Positions 9,388 to 17,819 of a DNA stretch of 64,000 nucleotides are shown here, in pieces; position 1 is the first letter of the stretch, and each line of letters begins with the position of its first letter. The position numbers and the translations under genes are program-made. The DNA lies in contig NZ_CAMFLA010000001.1 in assembly GCF_945957525.1 (NCBI RefSeq), positions 62,001 through 126,000 of the forward strand, given 5' to 3'. Source of the stretch: an uncultured Aquitalea sp. (GTDB lineage Bacteria; Pseudomonadota; Gammaproteobacteria; Burkholderiales; Chromobacteriaceae). Below the pieces are notes generated by a model. The model ran no database searches. It saw nothing but the letters and a program-made list of their open reading frames with translations, and was not told the DNA's origin.

Positions 9388-10292
9388 AACACTTCTTCTA
9401 TTTGCACTGGCAAAGCGCCCGCTCCGCGCTGGGAAAAATCCTGCGTCAGCCTTTCGGCAGCCTGCTCACCCTGCTGATGCTGTCCATGGCGCTGGCCCTG
9501 CCGCTCTCGCTCTACTTGTCCATCAGCAGCCTGCAAGACTGGGTAGGGCACCTGACCGCCACTCCGCAGATCACCCTGTTCATGGAACAATCGGCCGAAG
9601 AGGCCGACCTCGCCGCCGTTTCCGGCACCCTGACCAAACACCCAAAGGTGCAAAGTTTCCGTTTTGTCGGCCGCCAGCAAGCGCTGAACGATCTGGAAAA
9701 ACGCAACGGCCTGCAAGGCCTGTCGGAGGGACTTACCGACAACCCTCTGCCGGATGCCTTCATCGTGACGCCCAAGTCGCTGGAACCGCACGAACTGGAA
9801 ATGCTGCAAAAGGAACTGTCGGGTTTGCCAATGGTGGAAACCGCGCAGTTTGACGCCAACTGGGCCAAGCGGCTGTATGGCATGGTGGAGATGGGCAAGA
9901 AACTGACGCTGTTTGTCGGCGCGGCGCTGGGCATCGCGCTGATTCTGGTCACCCACAACGCCGTCCGCATGCAGATTCTGGCGCGGCGAGACGAAATCGA
10001 AGTCTCCAAACTGATTGGCGCACCGGACAGTTTCATCCGTCGTCCTTTCATGTACCACGCCATGTGGCAAGGTATACTGGCCGGCCTGGCCGCCTGGGGG
10101 CTGACTTGCTGGCTGGTTTATTCGGCCAACCCCGCCATTGCGGAATTCGCCCGCCTCTACAACGAGCGCGTTGAACTGCGCATGCTGACGCCGCTGGAGC
10201 TGCTGGCGGTGCTGGCCATTGCCGCCGTGCTGGCCATGACCGGCGCGCGACTGGCCGCAGACCATCATCTGCGCCAGATCCATCCGCGCTGA
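9384..10292 (+). CDS. ftsX: Cell division protein FtsX
   Basis: FtsX is the membrane subunit of the FtsEX divisome complex. The 302-residue protein starts MKHFFYLHWQSARSALGK. It has a first transmembrane helix near residues 25-45, a periplasmic domain of about 120 residues, and three more helices in the FtsX permease domain. The start is the ATG overlapping the ftsE stop. A longer open frame upstream lies inside ftsE in another frame and is not the start. Confidence 0.96.
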   Translation: MKHFFYLHWQSARSALGKILRQPFGSLLTLLMLSMALALPLSLYLSISSLQDWVGHLTATPQITLFMEQSAEEADLAAVSGTLTKHPKVQSFRFVGRQQALNDLEKRNGLQGLSEGLTDNPLPDAFIVTPKSLEPHELEMLQKELSGLPMVETAQFDANWAKRLYGMVEMGKKLTLFVGAALGIALILVTHNAVRMQILARRDEIEVSKLIGAPDSFIRRPFMYHAMWQGILAGLAAWGLTCWLVYSANPAIAEFARLYNERVELRMLTPLELLAVLAIAAVLAMTGARLAADHHLRQIHPR

Positions 10293-10347
10293 AAACCACC
10301 ATGCCGGGCGGCGCGCCCCGCCTACAGCTTAAGACTTGTTAACAGGA

Positions 10348-10380
10348 TGCCGCCCCAGCTTAAGGCGGCATTCATTTTTT
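10348..10380 (+). terminator. Rho-independent terminator after ftsX
   Basis: TGCCGCC and GGCGGCA form a 7-bp stem around a 9-nt loop, followed by TTCATTTTTT. It lies 56 bp after the ftsX stop and closes the ftsY-ftsE-ftsX unit. Confidence 0.8.
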
Positions 10381-10425
10381 CCTGTCTTAATGATCAGCAT
10401 TGTCTGCAAAGGCCTAAAGAATTTC

Positions 10426-10442
10426 CCTATCAGCGTGATAGG
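10426..10442. promoter_or_regulatory. Inverted repeat upstream of rpoH
   Basis: CCTATCA-GCG-TGATAGG is a perfect 7-bp inverted repeat, 9 bp upstream of the -35-like TTGACG and 31 bp upstream of the CIRCE element. It has no T-run and looks like a protein-binding site. I do not recognise the regulator. Confidence 0.45.
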
Positions 10443-10450
10443 AATATTCA

Positions 10451-10479
10451 TTGACGGTGGAACCTTTTCTTGCTAGCAC
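10451..10479 (+). promoter_or_regulatory. Putative rpoH promoter
   Basis: TTGACG at 10451-10456 is a good -35. The hexamer 17 bp downstream, TAGCAC, is a poor -10 and lies inside the CIRCE element. Overlap of CIRCE with the promoter core is usual at HrcA-repressed genes. Confidence 0.5.
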
Positions 10480-10499
10480 TCTCCATAGACGAGTGCTAA
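10473..10499. promoter_or_regulatory. CIRCE element (HrcA operator) upstream of rpoH
   Basis: CTAGCACTC, nine bases, GAGTGCTAA. This matches the CIRCE consensus TTAGCACTC-N9-GAGTGCTAA with a single mismatch in the first base and the correct spacer. HrcA binds CIRCE and represses heat-shock genes until stress titrates the GroEL needed for its activity. Its position 31 bp before the rpoH ATG implies that sigma-32 itself is under HrcA control here. Confidence 0.92.
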
Positions 10500-10530
10500 G
10501 ATTGCACTACCCAAGGAGGTAGTTAGACCG

Positions 10531-11394
10531 ATGACCACTACATTTGCCCTGCCCGTCCCGTCTTCCAGCGGCAGTCTGGAGCAATACATCCAGGCCGTTA
10601 ACAGCGTACCCATGCTGACGCAAGAACAGGAGTCCGAGCTTGCAACGCGTTTCCAGAGCGACAACGATCTGGAAGCCGCGCGCCAGCTGGTGCTGTCGCA
10701 TCTGCGAGTGGTGGTGTCCATCTCCCGTGGTTACGCCGGCTACGGCCTGCCTCAGGCCGACCTGATCCAGGAAGGCAATATCGGCCTGATGAAGGCGGTA
10801 AAGCGCTTCGAACCGGGCCGCGGCGTGCGCCTGTTTTCTTTCGCCGTACACTGGATCAAGGCCGAAATCCACGAATTCATCCTGCGCAACTGGCGTCTGG
10901 TGCGCATTGCCACCACCAAGCCGCAACGCAAACTTTTCTTCAATCTGCGCAGCATGAAGAGCAGCTTTTCCGCGCTGAGCGAAAATGAAGCCCGTCAGAT
11001 CGCCGAAGATTTGGGCGTCAAGCCGGAAGAAGTCCGCGAGATGGAAACCCGCATGAGCGGTCAGGACATTGCGCTGATGGCCGATGAAGGCGATGACGAA
11101 GGCTACGCCCCGATCGACTGGCTGGCCGATGCCCACAACGAGCCCACCCGCGCGCTGGAACGCAAGGCTTTCGATCACTTGCAAACCGAGGGTCTGGAAT
11201 ACGCCCTGTCCTCTCTGGACGCACGCAGTCGCCGCATTGTTGAAGCACGCTGGCTGGCCGACGACGGCGGTGCGACGCTGCATGAACTGGCCGCCGAATT
11301 CGGTGTATCCGCCGAGCGCATTCGCCAGATCGAGGCCAAGGCTCTGACCAAGATGAAAACCGCGCTGAGCCAAGGCGTTGTCATCGACGCCTGA
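10531..11394 (+). CDS. rpoH: RNA polymerase heat-shock sigma factor RpoH (sigma-32)
   Basis: RpoH directs RNA polymerase to heat-shock promoters. The 287-residue protein has region 1.2 (QYIQAVNSVPMLT), region 2 with the core-binding DLIQEGNIGLMKAVKRFEP, the RpoH box near QRKLFFNLRSMK (involved in FtsH/DnaK control), and the region 4.2 helix-turn-helix TLHELAAEFGVSAERIRQIE. AAGGAGG precedes the ATG. The upstream CIRCE element predicts transcriptional repression by HrcA. The gene stands alone between terminators. Confidence 0.97.
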   Translation: MTTTFALPVPSSSGSLEQYIQAVNSVPMLTQEQESELATRFQSDNDLEAARQLVLSHLRVVVSISRGYAGYGLPQADLIQEGNIGLMKAVKRFEPGRGVRLFSFAVHWIKAEIHEFILRNWRLVRIATTKPQRKLFFNLRSMKSSFSALSENEARQIAEDLGVKPEEVREMETRMSGQDIALMADEGDDEGYAPIDWLADAHNEPTRALERKAFDHLQTEGLEYALSSLDARSRRIVEARWLADDGGATLHELAAEFGVSAERIRQIEAKALTKMKTALSQGVVIDA

Positions 11395-11414
11395 CCCGCG
11401 ATAGACCCAAGAAA

Positions 11415-11441
11415 AAAGCCCCGCATTGCGGGGCTTTCCTT
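11415..11441. terminator. Bidirectional terminator between rpoH and the oligosaccharyltransferase gene
   Basis: AAAGCCCCGC and GCGGGGCTTT form a perfect 10-bp stem with loop ATT, with T-rich tails on both sides. It serves the convergent ends of rpoH and the minus-strand gene ending at 11458. The same hairpin core recurs at 47279 and 53207. Confidence 0.88.
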
Positions 11442-11457
11442 TTGCGCCATCGTCGAC

Positions 11458-13248
11458 TTACTCGTCTTCGCCGCCCCGGTATTTGGCCGGCAGCTTGTCA
11501 TAGACTTTCTGTGCTTCTTCGTGCAACGGCGCCCAGACCGGCACCGTTTCATCGATATCATCCAGATAGTTCTTGGCGTAAGTCGGGAACGAAGCCAAGG
11601 CGGTGCGAACGGTTTGCTTGGCTTCCTCTTCGCGGCCAGCCAGCGCCTGCATCTGCGCTTTCTTCATCATCACGTCCGGGTAGGGACGGAACGCCGTCAG
11701 ACGCTCTTCCCAAGCCAGCTTGGCCTGCAAATTATCCTTGCTGGCCACCAGATAATCATCCAGCGTCGACATGGCGTGATACGCGAACAACGGCTTTTGT
11801 TCAACGATTTCGGCCAATCTTGCTTCGCGCTTGACGTCGCGGGCTTGATTGCCGGTTTGCGTGTAAAGACCGACCAGTTCGTTGTAGGTGGACCACGTAC
11901 TCACCGACATATAGGCGATGCCCGCCAGCACCAACAGCCACACCAACCGCGCTGCGCGGCCTGCACTGCGGACATACACTGGCGACAATGTAGAGAACAC
12001 TACCAGCATGGCAAGGAAATACAGATACCACAGCGGGTACTCCAGCATGCTGTGGATCAGCGTGACCGAAATGCAACCCAGCGCCAGCAAACCTTCCGGC
12101 TCCGCCTTGCGCGTAAAGAAGGGCACAATCACCCAGGCAAAACCACCAAAAACCAGCAGCGTTACCGGCAAACCCATTTCCACCAGCAGCTGCAGCACCA
12201 GATTGTGGCAATTGGTGAACAAGCCGCTGTTGAAACCGGCGGAAGCAAACTGCGGCAGCGGCTGCAGCGCCACGCTCTGCGCCGCGTACTGCGACCAGCC
12301 CACACCCCATAAAGGATGCGCCGTGAATGCCATCCAGGCCTTGCCCATCTCCGCAATGCGGCGGGAGCCCATGTCATCGCCATTCGCCGCCAGTCGCGCC
12401 ACACCCGAGGTGTTGGTAACAGCACTATGGGTAAACAGCTCGATCAGATGATTCACCAAAGGCACGCAAAACTGGATGACGAAAATCGTCACGCACGCCA
12501 GCACCATGCTTAGCAACATGCGACGTGATTCGAAACTGCGCAGCCGCCAGTGCCACAAGCCGGCCAATACAGACAAGGCCACCAGATATAACAATGTTGT
12601 GCGCGAGGCAGCATAGGCCAGCATCAGGCCCAGCCACAGCACCAGCGCCATCAGCGCGCCGCGCCCAAGCCGATCGCGGCCAAACAGATAGACCCCGCTG
12701 ACAATGGACCACATCAGATAGTGGGCATACTGATTGCGCTGGCCGATATGACCAAAGATATTCGTAGTGGGATGGGAGCCGTCGTAAAACAGGCCCAAAG
12801 TTGACGCCAGTCCGGTTAGCTGAGCCAGGCCGATCAAGGACTGAATCAAACCACCGACAATCACCGCGCGCGCCAGCCAGACGGCAAATTCTTCCTGACC
12901 GATATCACGCTGCAGACTCCACGCCACGCACGCCAGCAAACCCAAGGCCAGCCAAGCCAGTGCCACCGCGTAAGTCATGCCGGGAAACAGCGCCTTGACC
13001 AACCAGGGCTGCACTGCCCACAGCGCAGCCAGCCCCAGGCACCACCACGCCGCCCGCGGCACTTCGGCAAACAGGCGTCCGTTCAGCAGCAGGCACAGTG
13101 CCGCAACCAGCATCAGCCACACCACATTCATCTCGCCGAACCATTGCGGCAAGGGCACGTAATGCACACGGGAAGCAAAGGGCACGAATGCGATCAGACA
13201 GCAGGCCAGCAAGGCCAGCCGCCTTGATAATGAAGACAGGGACATCAT
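11458..13248 (-). CDS. PglL/PilO-type oligosaccharyltransferase (Wzy_C family), copy 1
   Basis: A 596-residue polytopic membrane protein with about ten to twelve hydrophobic helices and a soluble C-terminal part. Hallmarks of the PglL/PilO/O-antigen-ligase superfamily are the GHIGQRNQYAHYL motif (near 165-178), the periplasmic loop NCHNLVLQLLVEMG (near 345-360) and HSMLEYPLWYLYFL (near 390-403). Family members transfer lipid-linked glycans to protein, often type IV pilin, in the periplasm. Two pilin genes and a second homologue lie just upstream on the same strand. The C-terminal 130 residues look like the PglL helical-repeat region. The donor glycan cannot be predicted. Confidence 0.85.
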   Translation of the reverse strand: MMSLSSLSRRLALLACCLIAFVPFASRVHYVPLPQWFGEMNVVWLMLVAALCLLLNGRLFAEVPRAAWWCLGLAALWAVQPWLVKALFPGMTYAVALAWLALGLLACVAWSLQRDIGQEEFAVWLARAVIVGGLIQSLIGLAQLTGLASTLGLFYDGSHPTTNIFGHIGQRNQYAHYLMWSIVSGVYLFGRDRLGRGALMALVLWLGLMLAYAASRTTLLYLVALSVLAGLWHWRLRSFESRRMLLSMVLACVTIFVIQFCVPLVNHLIELFTHSAVTNTSGVARLAANGDDMGSRRIAEMGKAWMAFTAHPLWGVGWSQYAAQSVALQPLPQFASAGFNSGLFTNCHNLVLQLLVEMGLPVTLLVFGGFAWVIVPFFTRKAEPEGLLALGCISVTLIHSMLEYPLWYLYFLAMLVVFSTLSPVYVRSAGRAARLVWLLVLAGIAYMSVSTWSTYNELVGLYTQTGNQARDVKREARLAEIVEQKPLFAYHAMSTLDDYLVASKDNLQAKLAWEERLTAFRPYPDVMMKKAQMQALAGREEEAKQTVRTALASFPTYAKNYLDDIDETVPVWAPLHEEAQKVYDKLPAKYRGGEDE

Positions 13249-13303
13249 GGTGTTGAGCCGAATTCGAAAACGGAAGGATACCGGATGCGTGACCGAAAGG
13301 ACA

Positions 13304-13324
13304 CCGGCAGCCTAAGGCTGCCGG
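13304..13324 (-). terminator. Hairpin between the two oligosaccharyltransferase genes
   Basis: CCGGCAGCC and GGCTGCCGG form a perfect 9-bp stem with a 3-nt loop, seven bases past the stop of copy 2 and 56 bp before copy 1. The T-run is poor (TGTCCTTTC), so it may only attenuate. Confidence 0.5.
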
Positions 13325-13330
13325 GTTTCG

Positions 13331-15145
13331 TCAGAACGTAAACAAAGGCTTGCGGGTGACGGGTGCGGCAACTGTCATGATGGCGGCGACCCGTCCCGGA
13401 TCGGTATCGAAGCCTTTAGCCGCATATGCAAACAAGGCTTTTTGCGCGACCTCAAGCAACGGCGCATAAGCAGGCTCATTTGCCGTAGACATCACAATTA
13501 CCATGCTCCTGATATCGTCGGGATTATTGGCAATCCCGATTTTTAAATACCGTAATGCTTTTTCCTTGTCTCCATTCAACGCATGCAACATCGCGGACTT
13601 AGCAAGCACTTCAGAATAAGGACGATAGCTAACCAAACTATCGAACAATGCAAGCTTCAACTCAAGATTATCTCTTGTCGGCTGAATAAAGGGCACCAGC
13701 ACAAGATTGGCATCATTAGTCCAGAGTGGATTTGACGCAATTTTTACAAGCCTCTTGATCACCTGTTCATTTTTTTCTACCGACGTTGACGGCCTCGCAT
13801 CATGCGTGATGAAACGAAACTTCTCCAATCCATCAATTGCGTAAAAAATCGATCCAAGCGCCATAAAAAGACACAGCCAAGACAACAATTTTTTCCCTCC
13901 GGTTTTTGACGCACCGATTGGCTGCACCAGGGAGCAAACAATCACCAGCATACCCAGGAAAGGCAGGTACCAAAGGGGATACTCCAACATACTATGGCAA
14001 AGAATCACCAATGCCAGCAGTGAGAGAAAAACGTTCTCTAGGCTGGCATGTTTTTTCTGAAACAGAGGCATCATTGCTGCCAAAATTCCAACAACCACAA
14101 TCAGCAAGCCCAAGAGTCCTGTTTCTGCCAACAATTGTAGAAACAGATTATGGCACTGCGTAAATAGAGCCCCCTCTGGAACTTTCTCGAAACCTGCAAA
14201 AGCCTCCGCCACAGTTGAGTAGCTGGCATAGCCGGACAAACCCAAACCCAGAAAAGGGTGTGCAAGAAAGGCATCGAAAGCTTTTGCCCATTCTATTCTG
14301 CGGCGCAATCCGAAGCCGGCTGCAAAAAAACGATTTACACCGCTTTCGGCAGTGACAGGCAATCCGAACTTGTTCAAAAGGTGAACAATTTCTGTATTGA
14401 AAAATTGAGCAGACAAAATAATCACAACAGCAATCAGCAATACAGTACGTAAGCGGCGCAAGGAAGCATCCTCTGGCAGCCGCCAACGCCAGTAAAAAAT
14501 CACCCCTGCGGTTAGCAGACAATAGAGCAAGACTGTGCGCGAGCCCGACCATGACATGATCAGAGCAAAAAAAACCACCAATGGGAAAAACAGGAAAAAA
14601 CGCAGGCGACCGACCGCCACTAGGTAACAAGCGGACAAGCACCCCCACATCATGAAGTCGCTGAACAGATTACGCTGACCAAAATTGCCGAACACTACAT
14701 GGTAATCGGTCGAGACATAGACAACCCAACCATGGAACAAAGGCTCCATATGCAGGAATTGAATCAGGCCAATGCAGGCTTGCAGGCAGGCAAAAAATAG
14801 TACTGCAGCAGCCAGTTCGGGGAGATGCTGTCTGATGCTCAACCGATTCCCCGACACGACCAAGCTCAGGAAAAACATCAGTAGCAAAGTGGCCGCTTGC
14901 TGAAAGTTATTGATCAGCGCAAGAGACAAAGCCTGCAGCAACAGGAAAGCCAAGATGGCGATATTAAAAGGGGTAAATTCCAGCTGCTTGCGCCAATGCA
15001 CCAACAAGAAGCATCCGGCCAGTAAAACGAAAGTCGTATCCGTTACCCAGTCGCCGAGAGGGGCATAGCGAAAGCAGCTTAAAAACGGTAGGCCAACCAT
15101 CAAACCTAACCACCAGCCATTCAACCCGCGTATTTTATTTTGCAT
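13331..15145 (-). CDS. PglL/PilO-type oligosaccharyltransferase (Wzy_C family), copy 2
   Basis: A 604-residue multi-span membrane protein with the same signatures as its neighbour: FGNFGQRNLFSDFMMW, the loop QCHNLFLQLLAETGLLG (near residue 330), and CHSMLEYPLWYLPFLGML. It is clearly diverged from copy 1, not a recent duplicate. I place the start at the ATG at 15145 (MQNKIRGLNGWWLG). A frame continues to 15187, but that part runs through the pilin terminator and has no ribosome binding site. The coding sequence is visibly more AT-rich than the rest of the window, suggesting foreign origin. Likely role: glycosylation of the adjacent pilins. Confidence 0.82.
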   Translation of the reverse strand: MQNKIRGLNGWWLGLMVGLPFLSCFRYAPLGDWVTDTTFVLLAGCFLLVHWRKQLEFTPFNIAILAFLLLQALSLALINNFQQAATLLLMFFLSLVVSGNRLSIRQHLPELAAAVLFFACLQACIGLIQFLHMEPLFHGWVVYVSTDYHVVFGNFGQRNLFSDFMMWGCLSACYLVAVGRLRFFLFFPLVVFFALIMSWSGSRTVLLYCLLTAGVIFYWRWRLPEDASLRRLRTVLLIAVVIILSAQFFNTEIVHLLNKFGLPVTAESGVNRFFAAGFGLRRRIEWAKAFDAFLAHPFLGLGLSGYASYSTVAEAFAGFEKVPEGALFTQCHNLFLQLLAETGLLGLLIVVVGILAAMMPLFQKKHASLENVFLSLLALVILCHSMLEYPLWYLPFLGMLVIVCSLVQPIGASKTGGKKLLSWLCLFMALGSIFYAIDGLEKFRFITHDARPSTSVEKNEQVIKRLVKIASNPLWTNDANLVLVPFIQPTRDNLELKLALFDSLVSYRPYSEVLAKSAMLHALNGDKEKALRYLKIGIANNPDDIRSMVIVMSTANEPAYAPLLEVAQKALFAYAAKGFDTDPGRVAAIMTVAAPVTRKPLFTF

Positions 15146-15148
15146 AGC

Positions 15149-15171
15149 AAAAAGGGAGCCCACAGGCTCCC
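15149..15171 (-). terminator. Rho-independent terminator of the pilin genes
   Basis: On the minus strand GGGAGCC-TGTG-GGCTCCC is followed by TTTTT, 20 bp after the second pilin stop. It ends only three bases before the ATG of the downstream oligosaccharyltransferase, so that gene depends on read-through or a promoter not evident here. Confidence 0.9.
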
Positions 15172-15190
15172 TCGATTTAAAGTACATTAA

Positions 15191-15667
15191 TTAACTGCGG
15201 CAATTGGCCGGCAACCAGTTGGTGGACATGCTGGTGCCCGAACCAGCTGCACACGTCCATGTCACGCCACCGGTACCAGCAGTACCCGCCAGTACAACAG
15301 TAGCCCCGCTAAGTACTTTGGAATTGTAGGTGATAGTAATGGTCGCTGTATTGGACGCGGTACTGGCAGCGAACACCTTAGTGACTGCATTACCAACGAT
15401 ACTTGTTGCTGCAGGCAGACCAAAACCATTACCCGCGTTGGTATTGTCTTGGTTAGCTGATTGCGAATTCTGGAAAGTGCCGTTGGATGCGTAGTACTCG
15501 GTTACGGCAGTTTTGGAGGCTGCAGCCAGACTCAGACCTTCGGTCACATGTGCGCGCTTGGTGTAATCCTGATACGCCGGAATCGCGATGGCAGCCAGAA
15601 TACCGATAATGGCCACCACGATCATCAGTTCGATCAGCGTGAAACCTTGTTGGAGTTGCTTCTTCAT
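15191..15667 (-). CDS. Type IV pilin (second of tandem pair)
   Basis: A 158-residue type IVa prepilin. The leader MKKQLQQG ends in Gly(-1), followed by F(+1)[15 protein letters not shown] with Glu5, so the PilD cleavage and methylation site is intact. The mature protein has the hydrophobic N-terminal helix, a Thr/Ala/Asn-rich globular part, and two cysteines near the C-terminus (WTC...ANCRS) that would form the D-region disulfide. The last residue is Ser, the position glycosylated by PilO/TfpO enzymes in some Pseudomonas and Acinetobacter pilins. AAGGGA precedes the ATG; an upstream in-frame start would spoil the leader. Confidence 0.9.
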   Translation of the reverse strand: MKKQLQQGFTLIELMIVVAIIGILAAIAIPAYQDYTKRAHVTEGLSLAAASKTAVTEYYASNGTFQNSQSANQDNTNAGNGFGLPAATSIVGNAVTKVFAASTASNTATITITYNSKVLSGATVVLAGTAGTGGVTWTCAAGSGTSMSTNWLPANCRS

Positions 15668-15712
15668 CGTTACATCCCTTCTACTGGTTATGGCTTGCGC
15701 CAAAAGATTAAA

Positions 15713-16144
15713 TCATCCTCTGCAGCTGGTGGGCAAATAACCCGTCTGTGGCGCACTGGCAATGCAATTCCATTGTACGCCGCCGCTGCCTAGCGTTGGT
15801 TGGAGCGTAACGCTCAGATTGGGCGCCACGCTTGTACTGTCAAAATTCACCACGATGACGCTTGCCGTACCCGAGGACACAATCTGTAAACCGGTCACAT
15901 ACTTGGTAGCATACGAACTAGCTAAATTCAGCCCTGCTGAAGTATTGTTTGCCGGCCACGCTCCAGTTGCAGCATAAGACTCCATCATCGCAGACTTTGC
16001 CGCATCAGCTGCAACCAAACCCTCGGCTACTTTTGAACGTATCGTGTACTGCTGATAAAACGGTATCGCAATCGCCGCCAAGATGCCGATGATGGCAACA
16101 ACGATCATCAGTTCTATCAGAGTAAAGCCCTTATTGCCCCGCAT
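15713..16144 (-). CDS. Type IV pilin (first of tandem pair)
   Basis: A 143-residue type IVa prepilin with the short leader MRGNKG, then [27 protein letters not shown]. Glu5 is present and a disulfide pair lies at the C-terminus (WNC...PTSCRG). It differs from the second pilin over most of the globular domain and ends in Gly, not Ser. GGAGAGGG precedes the ATG at 16144. The second pilin follows after 45 bp without a terminator, and a sigma-54 promoter lies 33 bp upstream, so the pair is one transcription unit. Which one is the major subunit cannot be told. Confidence 0.9.
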   Translation of the reverse strand: MRGNKGFTLIELMIVVAIIGILAAIAIPFYQQYTIRSKVAEGLVAADAAKSAMMESYAATGAWPANNTSAGLNLASSYATKYVTGLQIVSSGTASVIVVNFDSTSVAPNLSVTLQPTLGSGGVQWNCIASAPQTGYLPTSCRG

Positions 16145-16176
16145 GACCCTCTCCGTGGTATGCATGCCGCACTATC

Positions 16177-16192
16177 AGCAGGAAGCGTGCCA
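16177..16192 (-). promoter_or_regulatory. Sigma-54 promoter of the pilin genes
   Basis: On the minus strand TGGCACG-CTTC-CTGCT fits the -24/-12 consensus TGGCACG-N4-TTGCW, with the obligatory GG-N10-GC spacing exact. It lies 33 bp before the first pilin start. Pilin genes in many bacteria are RpoN-dependent and activated by PilR. Confidence 0.82.
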
Positions 16193-16335
16193 GCCCAGTT
16201 TCACTGGCAAATGCCGCCTTTGCTGGCAGGGCTATCGGTCGCTAGCTGGCAAAAAGTGACGTTTTTTGTCAGTCTTTTCCTGTCAACTAGCATGATAGCA
16301 TCACCGATCTTTACAGAAATTACTGGAACCGCTTC

Positions 16336-17685
16336 ATGAACAATGCCGACTGGCTGAGCCGCACGCACCAACATGTCTGGCACCCCTGCACGCAGATGAA
16401 GCGCCACGAGGCATTTCCTCTGGTGCCAATTCGTCGTGGCGACGGCATCTGGCTGGAGGACTTCAACGGCAAGCGCTATCTGGATGCGGTGAGCTCCTGG
16501 TGGGTGAATCTGTTCGGCCACGGTCATCCCCGCATCAAGAACGCCATCAAGCAGCAGCTGGATGAGTTGGAACACGTCATCCTGGCGGGTTTCACCCATC
16601 AACCGGTAGTCGAGCTTTCCGAGAAACTGTGCGAACTGAGCGGTCTGGATCGGGCTTTTTACGGCTCGGATGGCGCCAGCGCGACGGAAATCGCACTGAA
16701 AATGAGCTTCCATTACTGGAAGAATCACGGCATGGCGGAGAAGTGCCGCTTTGTCAGCCTGGAAAACAGCTATCACGGCGAGACGGTAGGCGCGCTGGCG
16801 GTGACGGATGTGCCGCTGTTTTCCGCCACTTACGCCGAGCTGGTAAAGCCCGGCATCCGGGTGCCGACGCCGGATACGCGGCAGGCGCGGGACGGCGAGT
16901 CTTCGGCCGACGTCGCGCTACGCGCAGCCGGCGCACTGGAAAACGTGCTGGCCAAGCAAGGGCACGCCATTGCTGCCGTGATTGTGGAGCCGCTGGTGCA
17001 GGGTGCGGCGGGCATGGCGATGTATGACCCGGTGTACCTCTCCCGACTGCGCGAACTTTGCGACCGCTATCAGGTGCATTTGATTGCTGACGAAATCGCC
17101 GTTGGTTTTGGCCGCACCGGCTCCTTGTTTGCCTGTCAGCAAGCCGGCATCACGCCTGACTTTCTTTGCCTGTCGAAAGGCATTACCGGCGGTTTTTTGC
17201 CGCTGTCGTGCGTGCTGACCACCGACAAGGTGTATCAGGCCTTCTATCATGACGAGGTGAGCCGCGGCTTTCTGCACTCTCACAGCTACACCGGCAACGC
17301 CCTGGCCTGCCGCGCCGCGCTGGAAGTGCTGGCGATGTTTGCCGAAGAAAACGTGCTGGACAACAACCGCCAGAAAGCTGTGCTGTTCAACGATATTCTG
17401 ACACCGCTACGCAACCGTCCGGATGTCCGCCACTTCCGCCATGTGGGTATGATCTGGGCTTTTGACGTAGACAGCCCGCGCGCCGATTTTGCGCAGGCCT
17501 TCTTCGCCGCCATGTTGCAACGTGGTTGCCTGGTCCGCCCCATCGGCAAGACGGTGTATTTCATGCCGCCTTATTGCATTGAGACTGGCGAGATGAGAAA
17601 GCTGTGCGAAGACACGCTGGCGGTGCTGGATGATCTGCGTCAAACGGAAGGCGATTTGAGCAAAGACTCAACCGCCCTGCCCTGA
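16336..17685 (+). CDS. bioA: Adenosylmethionine-8-amino-7-oxononanoate aminotransferase
   Basis: BioA converts KAPA to DAPA in biotin synthesis, using S-adenosylmethionine as amino donor and PLP as cofactor. The 449-residue protein starts with the family segment VWHPCTQMKRHE, contains DAVSSWWVNLFGHGHP, and has the PLP lysine K281 in LSKGITGG. It stands alone, divergent from the pilin operon; no other bio gene is in the window. The start lacks a strong ribosome binding site, but no better one is seen. Confidence 0.96.
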   Translation: MNNADWLSRTHQHVWHPCTQMKRHEAFPLVPIRRGDGIWLEDFNGKRYLDAVSSWWVNLFGHGHPRIKNAIKQQLDELEHVILAGFTHQPVVELSEKLCELSGLDRAFYGSDGASATEIALKMSFHYWKNHGMAEKCRFVSLENSYHGETVGALAVTDVPLFSATYAELVKPGIRVPTPDTRQARDGESSADVALRAAGALENVLAKQGHAIAAVIVEPLVQGAAGMAMYDPVYLSRLRELCDRYQVHLIADEIAVGFGRTGSLFACQQAGITPDFLCLSKGITGGFLPLSCVLTTDKVYQAFYHDEVSRGFLHSHSYTGNALACRAALEVLAMFAEENVLDNNRQKAVLFNDILTPLRNRPDVRHFRHVGMIWAFDVDSPRADFAQAFFAAMLQRGCLVRPIGKTVYFMPPYCIETGEMRKLCEDTLAVLDDLRQTEGDLSKDSTALP

Positions 17686-17819
17686 TTCCACCCTTGTCGC
17701 GCGCTATTGCATTCACCTAGCATGAGTCGGACACTGGACGAAGGGACACTTTCCGCGGCGTGCTCGGCGTGCTTGCAAAGCAAGCCGGTTGGGCGCGCCT
17801 AGTGACGCGATTAGGGAGC

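Noticed and set aside
15668..15703. Longer N-terminus for the second pilin
   Set aside because: It would place twelve extra residues before a standard prepilin leader, and the AAGGGA ribosome binding site fits the ATG at 15667.
11458..16192. The pilin/glycosylation locus as a mobile element or prophage fragment
   Set aside because: Lower GC suggests transfer, but I see no integrase, transposase, tRNA-end duplication or flanking repeats.
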